Below are positions 1 through 8,015 of a DNA stretch of 46,854 nt, one piece after another. Numbering within the stretch: position 1 is the first letter of the stretch; every line of letters starts with the position of its first letter. Location of the stretch: positions 1-46,854 of the forward strand of contig CAZMPM010000007.1 of NCBI GenBank assembly GCA_964568525.1. The letters are read 5' to 3'. A program made the translations under genes and the position numbers. The stretch is from CAYZPB01 sp964568525. GTDB lineage: Bacteria; Bacillota; Bacilli; Tepidibacillales; Tepidibacillaceae. Below the pieces are notes generated by a model. That model was not told where the DNA came from. It did no database searches and worked only from the letters and a program-made list of their open reading frames with translations.

Positions 1-1
1 T

Positions 2-658
2 TCATGCTTATTCGCAATTCCGCTCTACTATACTTCTCATCAAGAGGGGCATATTGCTGCCGGAGTTAATTCTTTAGCCAAAGAAATCAATTATCAGTCC
101 TTCGTCGCTGTTCATCTGTCCGGCGGTACAACAGAAATTCTTAGCGTCGCACAAAATGGTGCCGGTTATCGAATTGCAATTGTCGGTGGCACGCTAGATT
201 TACATGTCGGACAATTACTTGATCGACTTGGCGTCGAACTTGGGATGAGTTTTCCTGCAGGCGCAGAGCTGGAGCTGCTCGCTCGCGGGGCGGTGGGCCA
301 AATTCCGAGGTTTACTGTTAACGTTGTAGATACGTATTTTAACTTATCGGGTGCTGAGGCGGAAGCGATGCGACTGATTAAGGCAGGGGCAGATTCAGCG
401 ATAATAGCTCGTGCGGCGGAGGATGCGATTGTTAACTCACTGGCTCGCGCATTAACCAACCTGTTGAAGAAAACTACTACGCAGGCGATTTTGTTCGTTG
501 GTGGAGTAGCACAGAACCAATATTTTCAAACAGAAATTAAGCAGCGGTTGTCTGCAATTGAACTGGAATTATTATTTGCAGCTAAGCAATATAGCGGTGA
601 TAATGCCTACGGCGTCGCAAATATTGCCTTGGATAACTACTTACTAAACAATAACTAG
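2..658 (+). CDS. Peptidase M22 / TsaD-like protein (5' truncated)
   Basis: The reading frame is open from the window edge, so the N-terminus is missing; about 218 residues remain. An H-Q-E-G-H motif near the start and the later VGGVAQN and SGDNAYG segments match the ASKHA-fold Kae1/TsaD (M22) family, in which the two histidines bind a metal and the glycine-rich segments contact ATP. Firmicutes often carry a TsaD-like paralogue annotated O-sialoglycoprotein endopeptidase just upstream of folD/xseA, and this position fits that paralogue better than the genuine tRNA t6A synthase TsaD, which usually sits with tsaB. The family assignment is firm; its function is not known. The gene ends 15 nt before folD in the same direction. 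Confidence 0.8.
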   Translation, partial: SCLFAIPLYYTSHQEGHIAAGVNSLAKEINYQSFVAVHLSGGTTEILSVAQNGAGYRIAIVGGTLDLHVGQLLDRLGVELGMSFPAGAELELLARGAVGQIPRFTVNVVDTYFNLSGAEAEAMRLIKAGADSAIIARAAEDAIVNSLARALTNLLKKTTTQAILFVGGVAQNQYFQTEIKQRLSAIELELLFAAKQYSGDNAYGVANIALDNYLLNNN

Positions 659-673
659 AGAGGGTGCTGTTAA

Positions 674-1531
674 ATGACTGCTAAAATTATTAGTGGTAAG
701 GAGCTTGCAGCTTCAATTAAAAGCGAGTTAAAAGATGAGGTTACTGAATTAGCGAAGGTTGGGATTCGCCCGAAGCTGACGGTAATTCTAGTTGGAGATG
801 ACCCAGCGTCACATACATATGTTAAAGGTAAAGAGCGTGCAAGCGAAGAAGTTGGGATTCTCTCAGAAATTATCCGCGTTGATGCAACGATTACTGAAGA
901 TGAATTACTGGCAGAGATTCAGCGGATCAATGCTGACCCTGCGGTTAGTGGTTTATTGGTACAGTTGCCACTGCCGAAACATATAAATGAAAAAGCGATA
1001 ATTAATGCAATCGATCCAATCAAGGATGTTGATGGATTTCACCCAATTAATGTGGGTAAGCTGATGATCGGTGATGAAGGTTATTTACCTTGTACCCCCT
1101 ATGGCATTATAGAACTAATCAAATCTACAGGACTTAACATTACCGGCAAAAATGCTGTTATTATTGGCAGAAGCAATATTGTAGGAAAACCGCTGGCGAT
1201 TCTTTTGTTACGGGAAAATGCTACCGTTACAGTAGCGCATTCACGGACGGTTGACTTACCTAGTGTGGCGAGACGTGCAGACATTCTGATTTCGGCAATT
1301 GGCCAACCAGAGATGATAACGAAAGAGTATGTTGGAGCGGGTGCAGTCGTCATTGATGTCGGTACCAATCGTAATGCTGAAGGGAAATATGTTGGTGACT
1401 GTGATTTTGACTCAGTAGCGGAGGTTGCTGGTTATATTACGCCGGTGCCTGGTGGTGTAGGACCGATGACAATTACGATGTTGATGAAAAATACAGTTGA
1501 AGCGGCAAAAAAACAAAGTAAGGGAGAATAA
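674..1531 (+). CDS. folD: Bifunctional methylenetetrahydrofolate dehydrogenase/cyclohydrolase FolD
   Basis: FolD interconverts 5,10-methylene-, 5,10-methenyl- and 10-formyl-tetrahydrofolate in the cytoplasm, supplying one-carbon units for purines and initiator formyl-Met-tRNA. The 285-residue length is typical. Visible signatures are the substrate-site Y49-x3-K53 (catalytic lysine), YLPCTPYGI near residues 137-145, the NADP-binding GRSNIVGKPLA segment and the C-terminal PGGVGPMT. The ATG is preceded by an AGAGGGTGCT ribosome site. The gene is first in a co-directional cluster folD-xseA-xseB-ispA, an arrangement common in Firmicutes, and is separated from xseA by only one nucleotide. Confidence 0.97.
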   Translation: MTAKIISGKELAASIKSELKDEVTELAKVGIRPKLTVILVGDDPASHTYVKGKERASEEVGILSEIIRVDATITEDELLAEIQRINADPAVSGLLVQLPLPKHINEKAIINAIDPIKDVDGFHPINVGKLMIGDEGYLPCTPYGIIELIKSTGLNITGKNAVIIGRSNIVGKPLAILLLRENATVTVAHSRTVDLPSVARRADILISAIGQPEMITKEYVGAGAVVIDVGTNRNAEGKYVGDCDFDSVAEVAGYITPVPGGVGPMTITMLMKNTVEAAKKQSKGE

Positions 1532-1532
1532 T

Positions 1533-2759
1533 ATGCTACAACAGAGCGATATTATCTCGATAAGCGAATTAAATACTTATATCAAAAATAAATTTGCTGC
1601 CGATGGCTTGCTTAGCAACCTGTGGATTCGTGGTGAACTTTCTAATTTTATTCACCATTCAAGCGGACATATGTATTTTACCTTGAAAGATGATGCAAGC
1701 CGGATCAAAGGCGTAATGTTCATAAATAGTGCTCGAATGCTTACGTTTCTTCCGCAGAATGGAATGAAGGTAATTGCGCGTGGCTATGTTTCGGTTTATG
1801 AACGCGATGGTGCTTATCAATTTTACGCGCAAGAGCTTTTGCCCGATGGTATTGGTCAACTTTATTTAGCCTATGAACAACTGAAGAAAAAGTTAGAAAC
1901 AAAAGGTCTTTTCCGTGATGATATTAAAAAAACTTTACCGAGATATCCACACAAAATTGGAATTGTTACCTCACCAACAGGTGCGGCAATTCGCGATATT
2001 ATAACAACGATTACCAGGCGCTACCCGTTAGTTGAATTATTAGTCGCACCGGCAACTGTGCAGGGGACAGGTGCGGCGCCGTCAATTGCTGAGGCAATTC
2101 GACGCTTGAACCAGATGCCCGATGTTGATTTAATCATCGTTGGCCGTGGTGGCGGTTCGATTGAAGAACTCTGGGCTTTCAATGAAGAGGTTGTTGCCAA
2201 AGCGATTCACCAGTCGTGTGTGCCGGTGATTAGTGCGGTCGGACATGAGACTGACTTTACGATTGCCGACTTTGTTGCTGATGTTCGTGCGGCAACGCCC
2301 ACTGCTGCTGCGGAAATGGCAGTTCCTAATGTCTTGGAATTAAGAAAAAATATACATAATTTCGAGCAAAGATTAAGTATGTTTTTTGTTAAATATTTAG
2401 AAAATGCTCGGTTGAGATTAGAAAGACTGTTGGGGTCTGTTGCCTTTAAGCGACCAGAGCAACGGATTATTGACGAGCAACAGCGCATTGATAAACTAAT
2501 GCAACGCTTGACAAGAGAATTGCAAGTGGCTGATCGCGTTCATCGACAACGATTACTTTTGTTAGAAAAACAACTGGTAGCACTCAGCCCATTTAATGTG
2601 CTGAACCGCGGCTATGCAATTGTTTATAATGCGACAAGAGAGGTTATCAGTTCAATAAAGTCAGTTCAGACCAATGATGAGGTCACTATCAAATTAAATG
2701 ATGGTCAAATAATAAGCGTAGTAAAAGTAGTGGAGGAGGATCAACATGTCAAAAATTAA
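1533..2759 (+). CDS. xseA: Exodeoxyribonuclease VII large subunit
   Basis: Catalytic subunit of exonuclease VII, which degrades single-stranded DNA to oligonucleotides in mismatch repair and damage tolerance. The 408-residue protein has an N-terminal OB-fold DNA-binding region (about residues 5-100), a central nuclease domain with the glycine-rich GRGGGSIEELWAFN motif near residue 200, and a long C-terminal helical part. An ATG 36 nt further upstream is in frame but lies inside folD; the ATG at 1533 follows an AGGGAG site and gives the normal family N-terminus, starting MLQQSDIISISELN. The 3' end overlaps xseB by 14 nt, suggesting coupled translation. Confidence 0.95.
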   Translation: MLQQSDIISISELNTYIKNKFAADGLLSNLWIRGELSNFIHHSSGHMYFTLKDDASRIKGVMFINSARMLTFLPQNGMKVIARGYVSVYERDGAYQFYAQELLPDGIGQLYLAYEQLKKKLETKGLFRDDIKKTLPRYPHKIGIVTSPTGAAIRDIITTITRRYPLVELLVAPATVQGTGAAPSIAEAIRRLNQMPDVDLIIVGRGGGSIEELWAFNEEVVAKAIHQSCVPVISAVGHETDFTIADFVADVRAATPTAAAEMAVPNVLELRKNIHNFEQRLSMFFVKYLENARLRLERLLGSVAFKRPEQRIIDEQQRIDKLMQRLTRELQVADRVHRQRLLLLEKQLVALSPFNVLNRGYAIVYNATREVISSIKSVQTNDEVTIKLNDGQIISVVKVVEEDQHVKN

Positions 2760-3003
2760 TCCTGCAGAATACGACAATCTAAGTTTTGAAGAGGCGGCGA
2801 CTAAACTTGAACAGATTGTAAATCGTCTAGAGTCAGGTGAAAGTTCGCTGGAAGAGGGTATTAACTTATTTGAAGAAGGCATGGTACTTGCTGAGCACTG
2901 CCAAAAGAAGCTCAAAAGCGCCAGTATTAAAATTAACGCTCTGCTGGAAAAAGATGGCGAGTTATTAAAGACAGCCTTTGAATATGAGGCAGACAAGGAG
3001 TAG
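2746..3003 (+). CDS. xseB: Exodeoxyribonuclease VII small subunit
   Basis: Small subunit of exonuclease VII; several copies coat the helical arm of XseA and are required for activity. The 85 residues contain the family core LSFEEAATKLEQIVNRLESG, followed by the acidic SSLEEGINLFEEG helix. The ribosome site GGAGGA lies inside xseA, and the start overlaps the xseA end by 14 nt, as in many bacteria. Length and motif leave little doubt. Confidence 0.95.
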   Translation: MSKINPAEYDNLSFEEAATKLEQIVNRLESGESSLEEGINLFEEGMVLAEHCQKKLKSASIKINALLEKDGELLKTAFEYEADKE

Positions 3004-3011
3004 TAGGAATT

Positions 3012-3917
3012 ATGAGAATGGACAGTATTACATTTGACCAGTATTTTGCTGAGAAAAGAGAGCTGATTAACAACCACATTGCCGATACAATTCCAACGGA
3101 GAATGTCCCGGCTATTTTACGTGATGCGATTAATTATTCACTCCTTGCTGGAGGCAAAAGAATCCGTCCAATTCTTACAATTGCCTGTTATGAGGCTTTT
3201 GGGCTTGATAGTGACCCGATTGTATTAAGTGCCTGTTCGGTTGAAATGTTGCATACATACTCCTTGATACATGATGATTTGCCGATTATGGATAATGATG
3301 ACATGCGGCGAGGGAAACCGACTAATCATAAGGTTTATGGTGACGGAATCGCTTTACTTGCCGGGGATGCTCTATTGACTCATGCTTTCGGCAATCTGGC
3401 AAAAGAATTAAGCAGACTAGAAACAGTTAGCCGACCACGTGCTTTGCAAATTATTGAGGAATTCGCTCATTATACAGGAGCAGCCGGAATGGTTGGTGGT
3501 CAGGTCGTTGATTTTAAAGGCGAATCTGATTTGACTGGTTTAGCACAGGTTATCTATATTCATGAGCACAAAACTGCAGATTTAGTTATTTTCGCTGTTC
3601 GGCTGGGAGCGATTTTGGCTGGCGCCGACGAGCGGCAGATGGGTGCGCTAACCAATTTTGCTAAAAAAATTGGTATCGCCTTTCAAATACAAGACGATAT
3701 TCTCGATATAGTTGGCGATCCCACTAAAATGGGCAAAACAACCGGCAGTGATGCGGCTAACGAAAAATTGACGTATCCTTTTTATAAAGGTGTGAAACAG
3801 TCGCAGCAGGATGTTATTCAACTTATCAATGAGGCAAAAAAGGAAATTCAGATGATTGATATTGACCCGAGAAGGTTGGAAGAGATTGCTGATTTACTAA
3901 TTATTCGCGATTATTAG
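3012..3917 (+). CDS. ispA: Polyprenyl diphosphate synthase (farnesyl/geranylgeranyl type)
   Basis: Condenses IPP with allylic diphosphates to make C15 (or C20) prenyl diphosphate for quinone and undecaprenyl synthesis. The first aspartate-rich motif HDDLPIMDNDD (D88, D89, D94) and the second QIQDDILDI are intact, and the residues before the first motif (HTYSLI) match E. coli-type IspA, suggesting a C15 product; chain length cannot be proven by eye. At 301 residues it is full length. An alternative start is the ATG at 3018. It lies 8 nt after xseB and immediately upstream of the OLE RNA, with dxs beyond, forming an isoprenoid-precursor block. Confidence 0.93.
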   Translation: MRMDSITFDQYFAEKRELINNHIADTIPTENVPAILRDAINYSLLAGGKRIRPILTIACYEAFGLDSDPIVLSACSVEMLHTYSLIHDDLPIMDNDDMRRGKPTNHKVYGDGIALLAGDALLTHAFGNLAKELSRLETVSRPRALQIIEEFAHYTGAAGMVGGQVVDFKGESDLTGLAQVIYIHEHKTADLVIFAVRLGAILAGADERQMGALTNFAKKIGIAFQIQDDILDIVGDPTKMGKTTGSDAANEKLTYPFYKGVKQSQQDVIQLINEAKKEIQMIDIDPRRLEEIADLLIIRDY

Positions 3918-3928
3918 GAAAGCACTTA

Positions 3929-3976
3929 TAGTACTATTATTTTTGCGAAAAGTACTAAAACATGCTATAATAGCAT
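3929..3976 (+). promoter_or_regulatory. Sigma-A-type promoter for OLE RNA with symmetrical elements
   Basis: TTGCGA (3944-3949), a 16-nt spacer and TATAAT (3966-3971) form a good sigma-A promoter whose predicted start is about 7 nt downstream, just before the OLE closing helix. Two AGTACT palindromes (3931-3936 and 3952-3957) lie exactly 21 bp apart around the -35, and the -10 sits inside a perfect 15-nt palindrome, ATGCTATAATAGCAT (3962-3976). These could be operator elements; no known regulator is recognised. Confidence 0.65.
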
Positions 3977-3980
3977 ATTG

Positions 3981-4581
3981 CTAGAGTGGTGCAGTATCCT
4001 AGTCGGTCTACCTATTCTGAAGGTGGGGTTAAAAGTCCACTGAAGGGCACATCGATGAAGTTCTTGGTGTCGGCTTTTGACGCCCAGTTAGGGGCTGATG
4101 CTGAGAGTTAAGGTGAGAGGGCGATCTACAATGGCATGTGGGCGTGGACCCTCTCTCCGTGGAGGCCCAAGGTTCGTGGTATTCAGGCATCGTCTTGATA
4201 ATTACGGTTTGGGGTATGAACCTGTATGCGATGTAAATTGTGTGCAGCGTAGCCTGCCATGAGTGATCCTGTCGGGATTATGGGCTAACGGTGTAAAAGT
4301 GCTTGGCCAAGTTACTTTATACTGTTCTGTATGAAATCTGGATTGCAAAAGTGGCTAGGAATAGGTCAAGGATTGTCGAGGAAAACTCCTAGGCTGTTCG
4401 ATACTATTGAGGCTTTTTGGGGATTAAAGTGTGTACTAAGTGGTAATCTAGTCCAGTTTAAGGCGACTTAACTGGAGAGATCGTAAATGGAAACTACCTT
4501 TTCGGCGACGAGAAGGTGCATCTCTCGGGAAATCCTACTAGACCTAAGACACAGCCTTAACCTAAAGAGCCACCACTCTAT
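3981..4581 (+). ncRNA. ole: OLE RNA (ornate, large, extremophilic)
   Basis: A roughly 600-nt stretch with no convincing coding frame lies between ispA and oapA, upstream of dxs. This is the hallmark location and size of OLE RNA, a large noncoding RNA of anaerobic and extremophilic Firmicutes that forms a membrane ribonucleoprotein with OapA. A perfect closing helix pairs 3982-3991 with 4571-4580. Further helices visible by eye are 4005-4010 with 4539-4544; 4115-4121 with 4149-4155; a hairpin 4453-4462/4467-4475 capped by a GCGA tetraloop; AGAGAT 4476-4481 with ATCTCT 4520-4525; and inside it a hairpin 4497-4503/4510-4516. Work on Alkalihalobacillus halodurans links the complex to cold, ethanol and magnesium stress. 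There is no terminator at the 3' end, so read-through into oapA is likely. The call rests on synteny, size and folding, not on a covariance-model search. Confidence 0.9.
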
Positions 4582-4602
4582 TAATTTATATAGGAGCTAA
4601 TT

Positions 4603-5193
4603 ATGAAAAAGACGCAAAATGACTTCCTGCGATATAGTTTATTTATTGCTTTTGTTACATTAGTCATTGCTTTTATTATTAATATTTTGGCTACAGCCAC
4701 GTTGGCAAGTACTGGCTGGGCAATTGGGATGCTGGTAGTTTTAGTGATAATTCTTATCGGTGTCTTTTTTGATATTCTGGGGATTGCTGCTACTGCGGCA
4801 CGCGAGGAGCCTTTTCTTGCGATGTGTGCAGATAAGCGGCCGGGCGCGATGGAGGCGCTACGGGTTGTGCGAAATGCTGATAAGTTCTCTAATTTTTGCA
4901 ATGATGTAATCGGAGATATTGCTGGAATTATCAGTGGTGTATCCAGTGCTGCTGTTGTAATTGGACTTATTCGCGACATGGGAGTAAGCGAAGGAAGTGC
5001 AGCATATATAATTATTTCGGTGTTATTCTCCTCACTTGTTGCTGCCTTAACTGTTGGTGGCAAAGCCTTTGGTAAAAGTTATGCGATTAAATATTCGACA
5101 CAGATTACTTTTACTGTTGGCAGATTTTTGGCTTTTCTAGAAAAATACTTTAAAATCAGCTTTTTCAAAAGTTATAAAGGGAAAGGACGATAA
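4603..5193 (+). CDS. oapA: OLE-associated membrane protein OapA
   Basis: Predicted integral membrane protein of 196 residues with about four hydrophobic segments (near residues 10-30, 38-60, 105-125 and 135-155) and a basic C-terminal tail (KISFFKSYKGKGR). It begins 22 nt after the OLE RNA closing helix behind an AGGAG site, and ends 3 nt before dxs. OapA is the protein that binds OLE RNA and brings it to the membrane. The stretch FFDILGIAATAAREEPFL, then an R/K-rich ALRVVRNADKF segment and the following helix, resembles by eye the DUF21 module of CNNM/CorB magnesium-transport proteins, which fits the magnesium phenotypes reported for OLE mutants. Identification depends mainly on position beside OLE RNA. 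Confidence 0.88.
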   Translation: MKKTQNDFLRYSLFIAFVTLVIAFIINILATATLASTGWAIGMLVVLVIILIGVFFDILGIAATAAREEPFLAMCADKRPGAMEALRVVRNADKFSNFCNDVIGDIAGIISGVSSAAVVIGLIRDMGVSEGSAAYIIISVLFSSLVAALTVGGKAFGKSYAIKYSTQITFTVGRFLAFLEKYFKISFFKSYKGKGR

Positions 5194-5196
5194 AGG

Positions 5197-7065
5197 ATGT
5201 TAAGTAGGGTTAATTGTCCGGATGACATAAAATGCTTGACATATGAAGAGCTTGACCAGCTTGCTGCTGAAATCAGAAAGTTTTTGGTTGAAAAACTTTC
5301 GGTAACAGGCGGTCACCTAGCGCCAAATCTTGGCGTTGTGGAGCTAACAATTGCCTTGCATTACTTATTTGATAGTCCTCGCGATAAAATAATCTGGGAC
5401 GTTGGTCATCAGTCTTACGTCCATAAAATTTTAACAGGTCGTATTGCCGGCTTTGATACGTTACGCCAGTTTGGTGGGTTAGGTGGCTTTCCCAAAATGG
5501 CCGAAAGTGAGCATGATGTATTTGAGACAGGTCATAGTAGCACATCAATTTCAAGTGCAATGGGCTTTGCTTTAGCGAGGGATTTAAAAGGCGAGGATTA
5601 CCGGGTAATTGCTGTTATTGGGGATGGAGCACTGACTGGTGGGATGGCTTTTGAGGCGATGAATCATCTGGGGCACGAGAAGAATAAAATGATTATCATT
5701 CTTAATGATAATAAAATGTCGATATCCGAAAATGTCGGTGGCGTGCATAATTATTTAGAAAAATTAAGAACGACGCAAGGGTATATCCGCGCGAAAAAGA
5801 GATTTAAAGATTTCACGAAGAAGGCACCTGGCGGTTCAACTTTATTTAGAGTGTCGTCTAAGATTCGCGATAGCCTGAAATATATGGTAGTTGAGGGGAT
5901 TCTGTTTGAGGAGATTGGACTAACCTATCTCGGGCCTGTTGATGGCCATGATATTCCTAGTCTAATTGAAATATTAGAGAGTGCAGATCGGCTAGATGAG
6001 CCGGTACTTGTCCACGTTTTAACGGAAAAAGGTAAGGGGTTTAAACCGGCGGAGTTTAGTCCGGATGTCTTTCATGGAATCGGTAAATACGATATTTACA
6101 GTGGCGAACTAATTCAGACTGGCTCAACGCCGAGTTATACTAGCGTATTTGCAAGTACGCTTGTTAAATTAAGTGCTGACAACACGGAGATTGTTGCGAT
6201 TACTGCAGCAATGCCGGCGGGAACAGGACTTGATAAGTTTAGGGAAGCATATCCCGATCGTTTTTTCGATGTTGGTATCGCTGAACAGCATGCGGTAACA
6301 ATGGCTTCGGGTATGGCCTTAGCTGGTTTCACGCCGGTGGTAGCGATCTACTCGACCTTTTTGCAAAGAGCTTATGACCAGGTGTTGCATGATGCCGCTC
6401 GTCAGAATGCTCATGTAGTTTTTGCGATTGATCGCGCAGGATTAGTTGGTGCTGATGGCGACACGCATCATGGGCTCTTTGACATTGCATATCTGCGAAG
6501 TATTCCAAATATGATGATTATGATGCCAAAAGATGAGCGTGAGCTACAAAATATGCTTCATACGGCAATCAATTGTTGCACAGGCCCGGTTGCTGTTCGC
6601 TATCCGCGAGCAAATGGACTTGGCATATCGCTTTCCGATGAATATGATAAACTGGAAATAGGTACATGGGAGACAGTTAGAGAAGGTAAGAACGTTGCGA
6701 TTCTAGCGTTAGGACCGATGATTGAACTGGCTCAAGCAGCTGCCGATGAGCTGGCGAAGGAAGGCATTAATCCGCAAATTGTTAATGCTCGTTTTATCAA
6801 ACCGCTTGACGAAAAATATCTCTTAAAATTAGCAAAATCTGGATATAAAATACTAACTGTTGAAGAAGGCGTTGAGCGTGGTGGCTTTGGCGGGTCAGTT
6901 CTGGAATTTTACTCTCTACAGAAACTTGATGTTACAGTTGAAATTATTGGTGTTGCCGATGAGTTCGTCACTCACGGCGATACAAATATATTACGTAAGC
7001 ACGTTGGCTTAACAGCTGAGAATATTGCTAAGAAGGTTAGAGACCTTAACAAAAGGGATAGGTAG
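5197..7065 (+). CDS. dxs: 1-deoxy-D-xylulose-5-phosphate synthase
   Basis: Condenses pyruvate and glyceraldehyde 3-phosphate in the first step of the MEP isoprenoid pathway, using thiamine diphosphate. The 622-residue protein has the family start (YEELDQLAAEIRKFLVE), the TPP motif GDGALTGGMAFEAMNH beginning at residue 142 with the LNDNKMSIS continuation, the transketolase pyrimidine domain (DVGIAEQHAVTMASGMA) and the C-terminal transketolase domain. It starts 3 nt after oapA behind GAAAGGA, so OLE-oapA-dxs are very likely co-transcribed. ispA, upstream, uses the downstream product of the same pathway. Confidence 0.97.
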   Translation: MLSRVNCPDDIKCLTYEELDQLAAEIRKFLVEKLSVTGGHLAPNLGVVELTIALHYLFDSPRDKIIWDVGHQSYVHKILTGRIAGFDTLRQFGGLGGFPKMAESEHDVFETGHSSTSISSAMGFALARDLKGEDYRVIAVIGDGALTGGMAFEAMNHLGHEKNKMIIILNDNKMSISENVGGVHNYLEKLRTTQGYIRAKKRFKDFTKKAPGGSTLFRVSSKIRDSLKYMVVEGILFEEIGLTYLGPVDGHDIPSLIEILESADRLDEPVLVHVLTEKGKGFKPAEFSPDVFHGIGKYDIYSGELIQTGSTPSYTSVFASTLVKLSADNTEIVAITAAMPAGTGLDKFREAYPDRFFDVGIAEQHAVTMASGMALAGFTPVVAIYSTFLQRAYDQVLHDAARQNAHVVFAIDRAGLVGADGDTHHGLFDIAYLRSIPNMMIMMPKDERELQNMLHTAINCCTGPVAVRYPRANGLGISLSDEYDKLEIGTWETVREGKNVAILALGPMIELAQAAADELAKEGINPQIVNARFIKPLDEKYLLKLAKSGYKILTVEEGVERGGFGGSVLEFYSLQKLDVTVEIIGVADEFVTHGDTNILRKHVGLTAENIAKKVRDLNKRDR

Positions 7066-7070
7066 TCTAG

Positions 7071-7904
7071 ATGAGTAAAAAAGAACGTCTTGATAATTTA
7101 GCTGTTGAGCGAGGACTTTTCACATCACGCGAACAAGCAAAGCGTTCGATTATGGCCGGACTTGTTACCGTTAGCGGCGAGTTAGCCGACAAGCCAGGAA
7201 TGCAGGTTGACAATGCAGTTATTATAGAGATTAAGGCTGAGCTACATCCATATGTTTCGCGAGGCGGTTTAAAATTGGCAAAGGCGATTGAAGTTTTTGA
7301 TTTATCACTTACGGACCGTATTATGATAGATATTGGTGCATCCACTGGCGGTTTCACTGATTGCGCCCTGCAAAACGGTGCAAGCGAGGTCTACGCAATC
7401 GATGTCGGTTATGGTCAACTTGCGTGGAAACTGCGCCAAGATGAGCGCGTGCACGTGATGGAACGCACCAATTTTCGCCACGTTCAGCCAAGCGATTTTG
7501 TCTATGGTAAACCGGATTTTGTGGTGATTGATGTTTCGTTTATTTCGCTAAGGATAATTCTTGAGAATCTGCTGAAGATTTTGGAGAAACCGAGCGAGAT
7601 AGTGGCGTTAGTTAAGCCGCAATTTGAAGCAGGTCGTGAAAAAGTTGGTAAAAAAGGCGTAATCAGCGATCCGAAAACGCATCTTGAAGTTTTGGAGAAA
7701 ATTATTGATTTCGCTGTATCAAGCGGTTACAAATTGGCTGGCTTAGACTATTCGCCGATTCGCGGCGCTGAGGGTAATATAGAGTTTTTGTTATATTTAA
7801 AAAGCGATATTGGTGGTCAAACTGAATCGATAGTTGATTTATCGAGTGATATTAAAGGAATAATTGAAGGTGTTGTAACGCGAGCTCATACAGAAGGAAA
7901 CTAA
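7071..7904 (+). CDS. tlyA: TlyA family rRNA (cytidine-2'-O)-methyltransferase
   Basis: The 277-residue protein has an N-terminal S4 RNA-binding domain (about residues 3-62) and an FtsJ/RrmJ-type SAM-dependent methyltransferase domain with the SAM loop DIGASTGGFTDCALQNG near residue 88 and ALVKPQFEAGR. Family members 2'-O-methylate cytidines in 16S/23S rRNA, although many are annotated as hemolysin A. Position between dxs and argR matches Bacillus. It ends at a rho-independent terminator, closing the OLE-isoprenoid transcription unit. Confidence 0.93.
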   Translation: MSKKERLDNLAVERGLFTSREQAKRSIMAGLVTVSGELADKPGMQVDNAVIIEIKAELHPYVSRGGLKLAKAIEVFDLSLTDRIMIDIGASTGGFTDCALQNGASEVYAIDVGYGQLAWKLRQDERVHVMERTNFRHVQPSDFVYGKPDFVVIDVSFISLRIILENLLKILEKPSEIVALVKPQFEAGREKVGKKGVISDPKTHLEVLEKIIDFAVSSGYKLAGLDYSPIRGAEGNIEFLLYLKSDIGGQTESIVDLSSDIKGIIEGVVTRAHTEGN

Positions 7905-7932
7905 GGCAGCCTAGATAAAGGTTGCTATTTTT
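7905..7932 (+). terminator. Terminator after tlyA
   Basis: The 8-bp stem 7905-7912/7919-7926 (two G-T pairs) with a 6-nt loop is followed by ATTTTTAT. It starts at the base after the tlyA stop codon. Confidence 0.7.
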
Positions 7933-7942
7933 ATAAATCTTG

Positions 7943-7979
7943 TTGGAATGTGCTAGGAAGATATGTATAATTATACATA
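7943..7979 (+). promoter_or_regulatory. argR promoter with overlapping ARG box
   Basis: TTGGAA (7943-7948), a 17-nt spacer and TATAAT (7966-7971) form a sigma-A promoter. The -10 is embedded in TATGTATAATTATACATA (7962-7979), which matches the 18-nt ARG box consensus TNTGNATWWWWATNCANA at every position and is perfectly symmetrical. ArgR binding here would occlude the -10, implying negative autoregulation. Confidence 0.85.
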
Positions 7980-8015
7980 GGATATTTTTTGGAAGAGTAT
8001 TTATAGGAGGTTCAA

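Noticed and set aside
3918..4602. Possible coding or riboswitch origin for the ispA-oapA spacer
   Set aside because: No long frame with a start and ribosome site exists, and a 600-nt RNA with a long-range closing helix is far larger than known riboswitches in this context; OLE RNA explains size, structure and neighbours.
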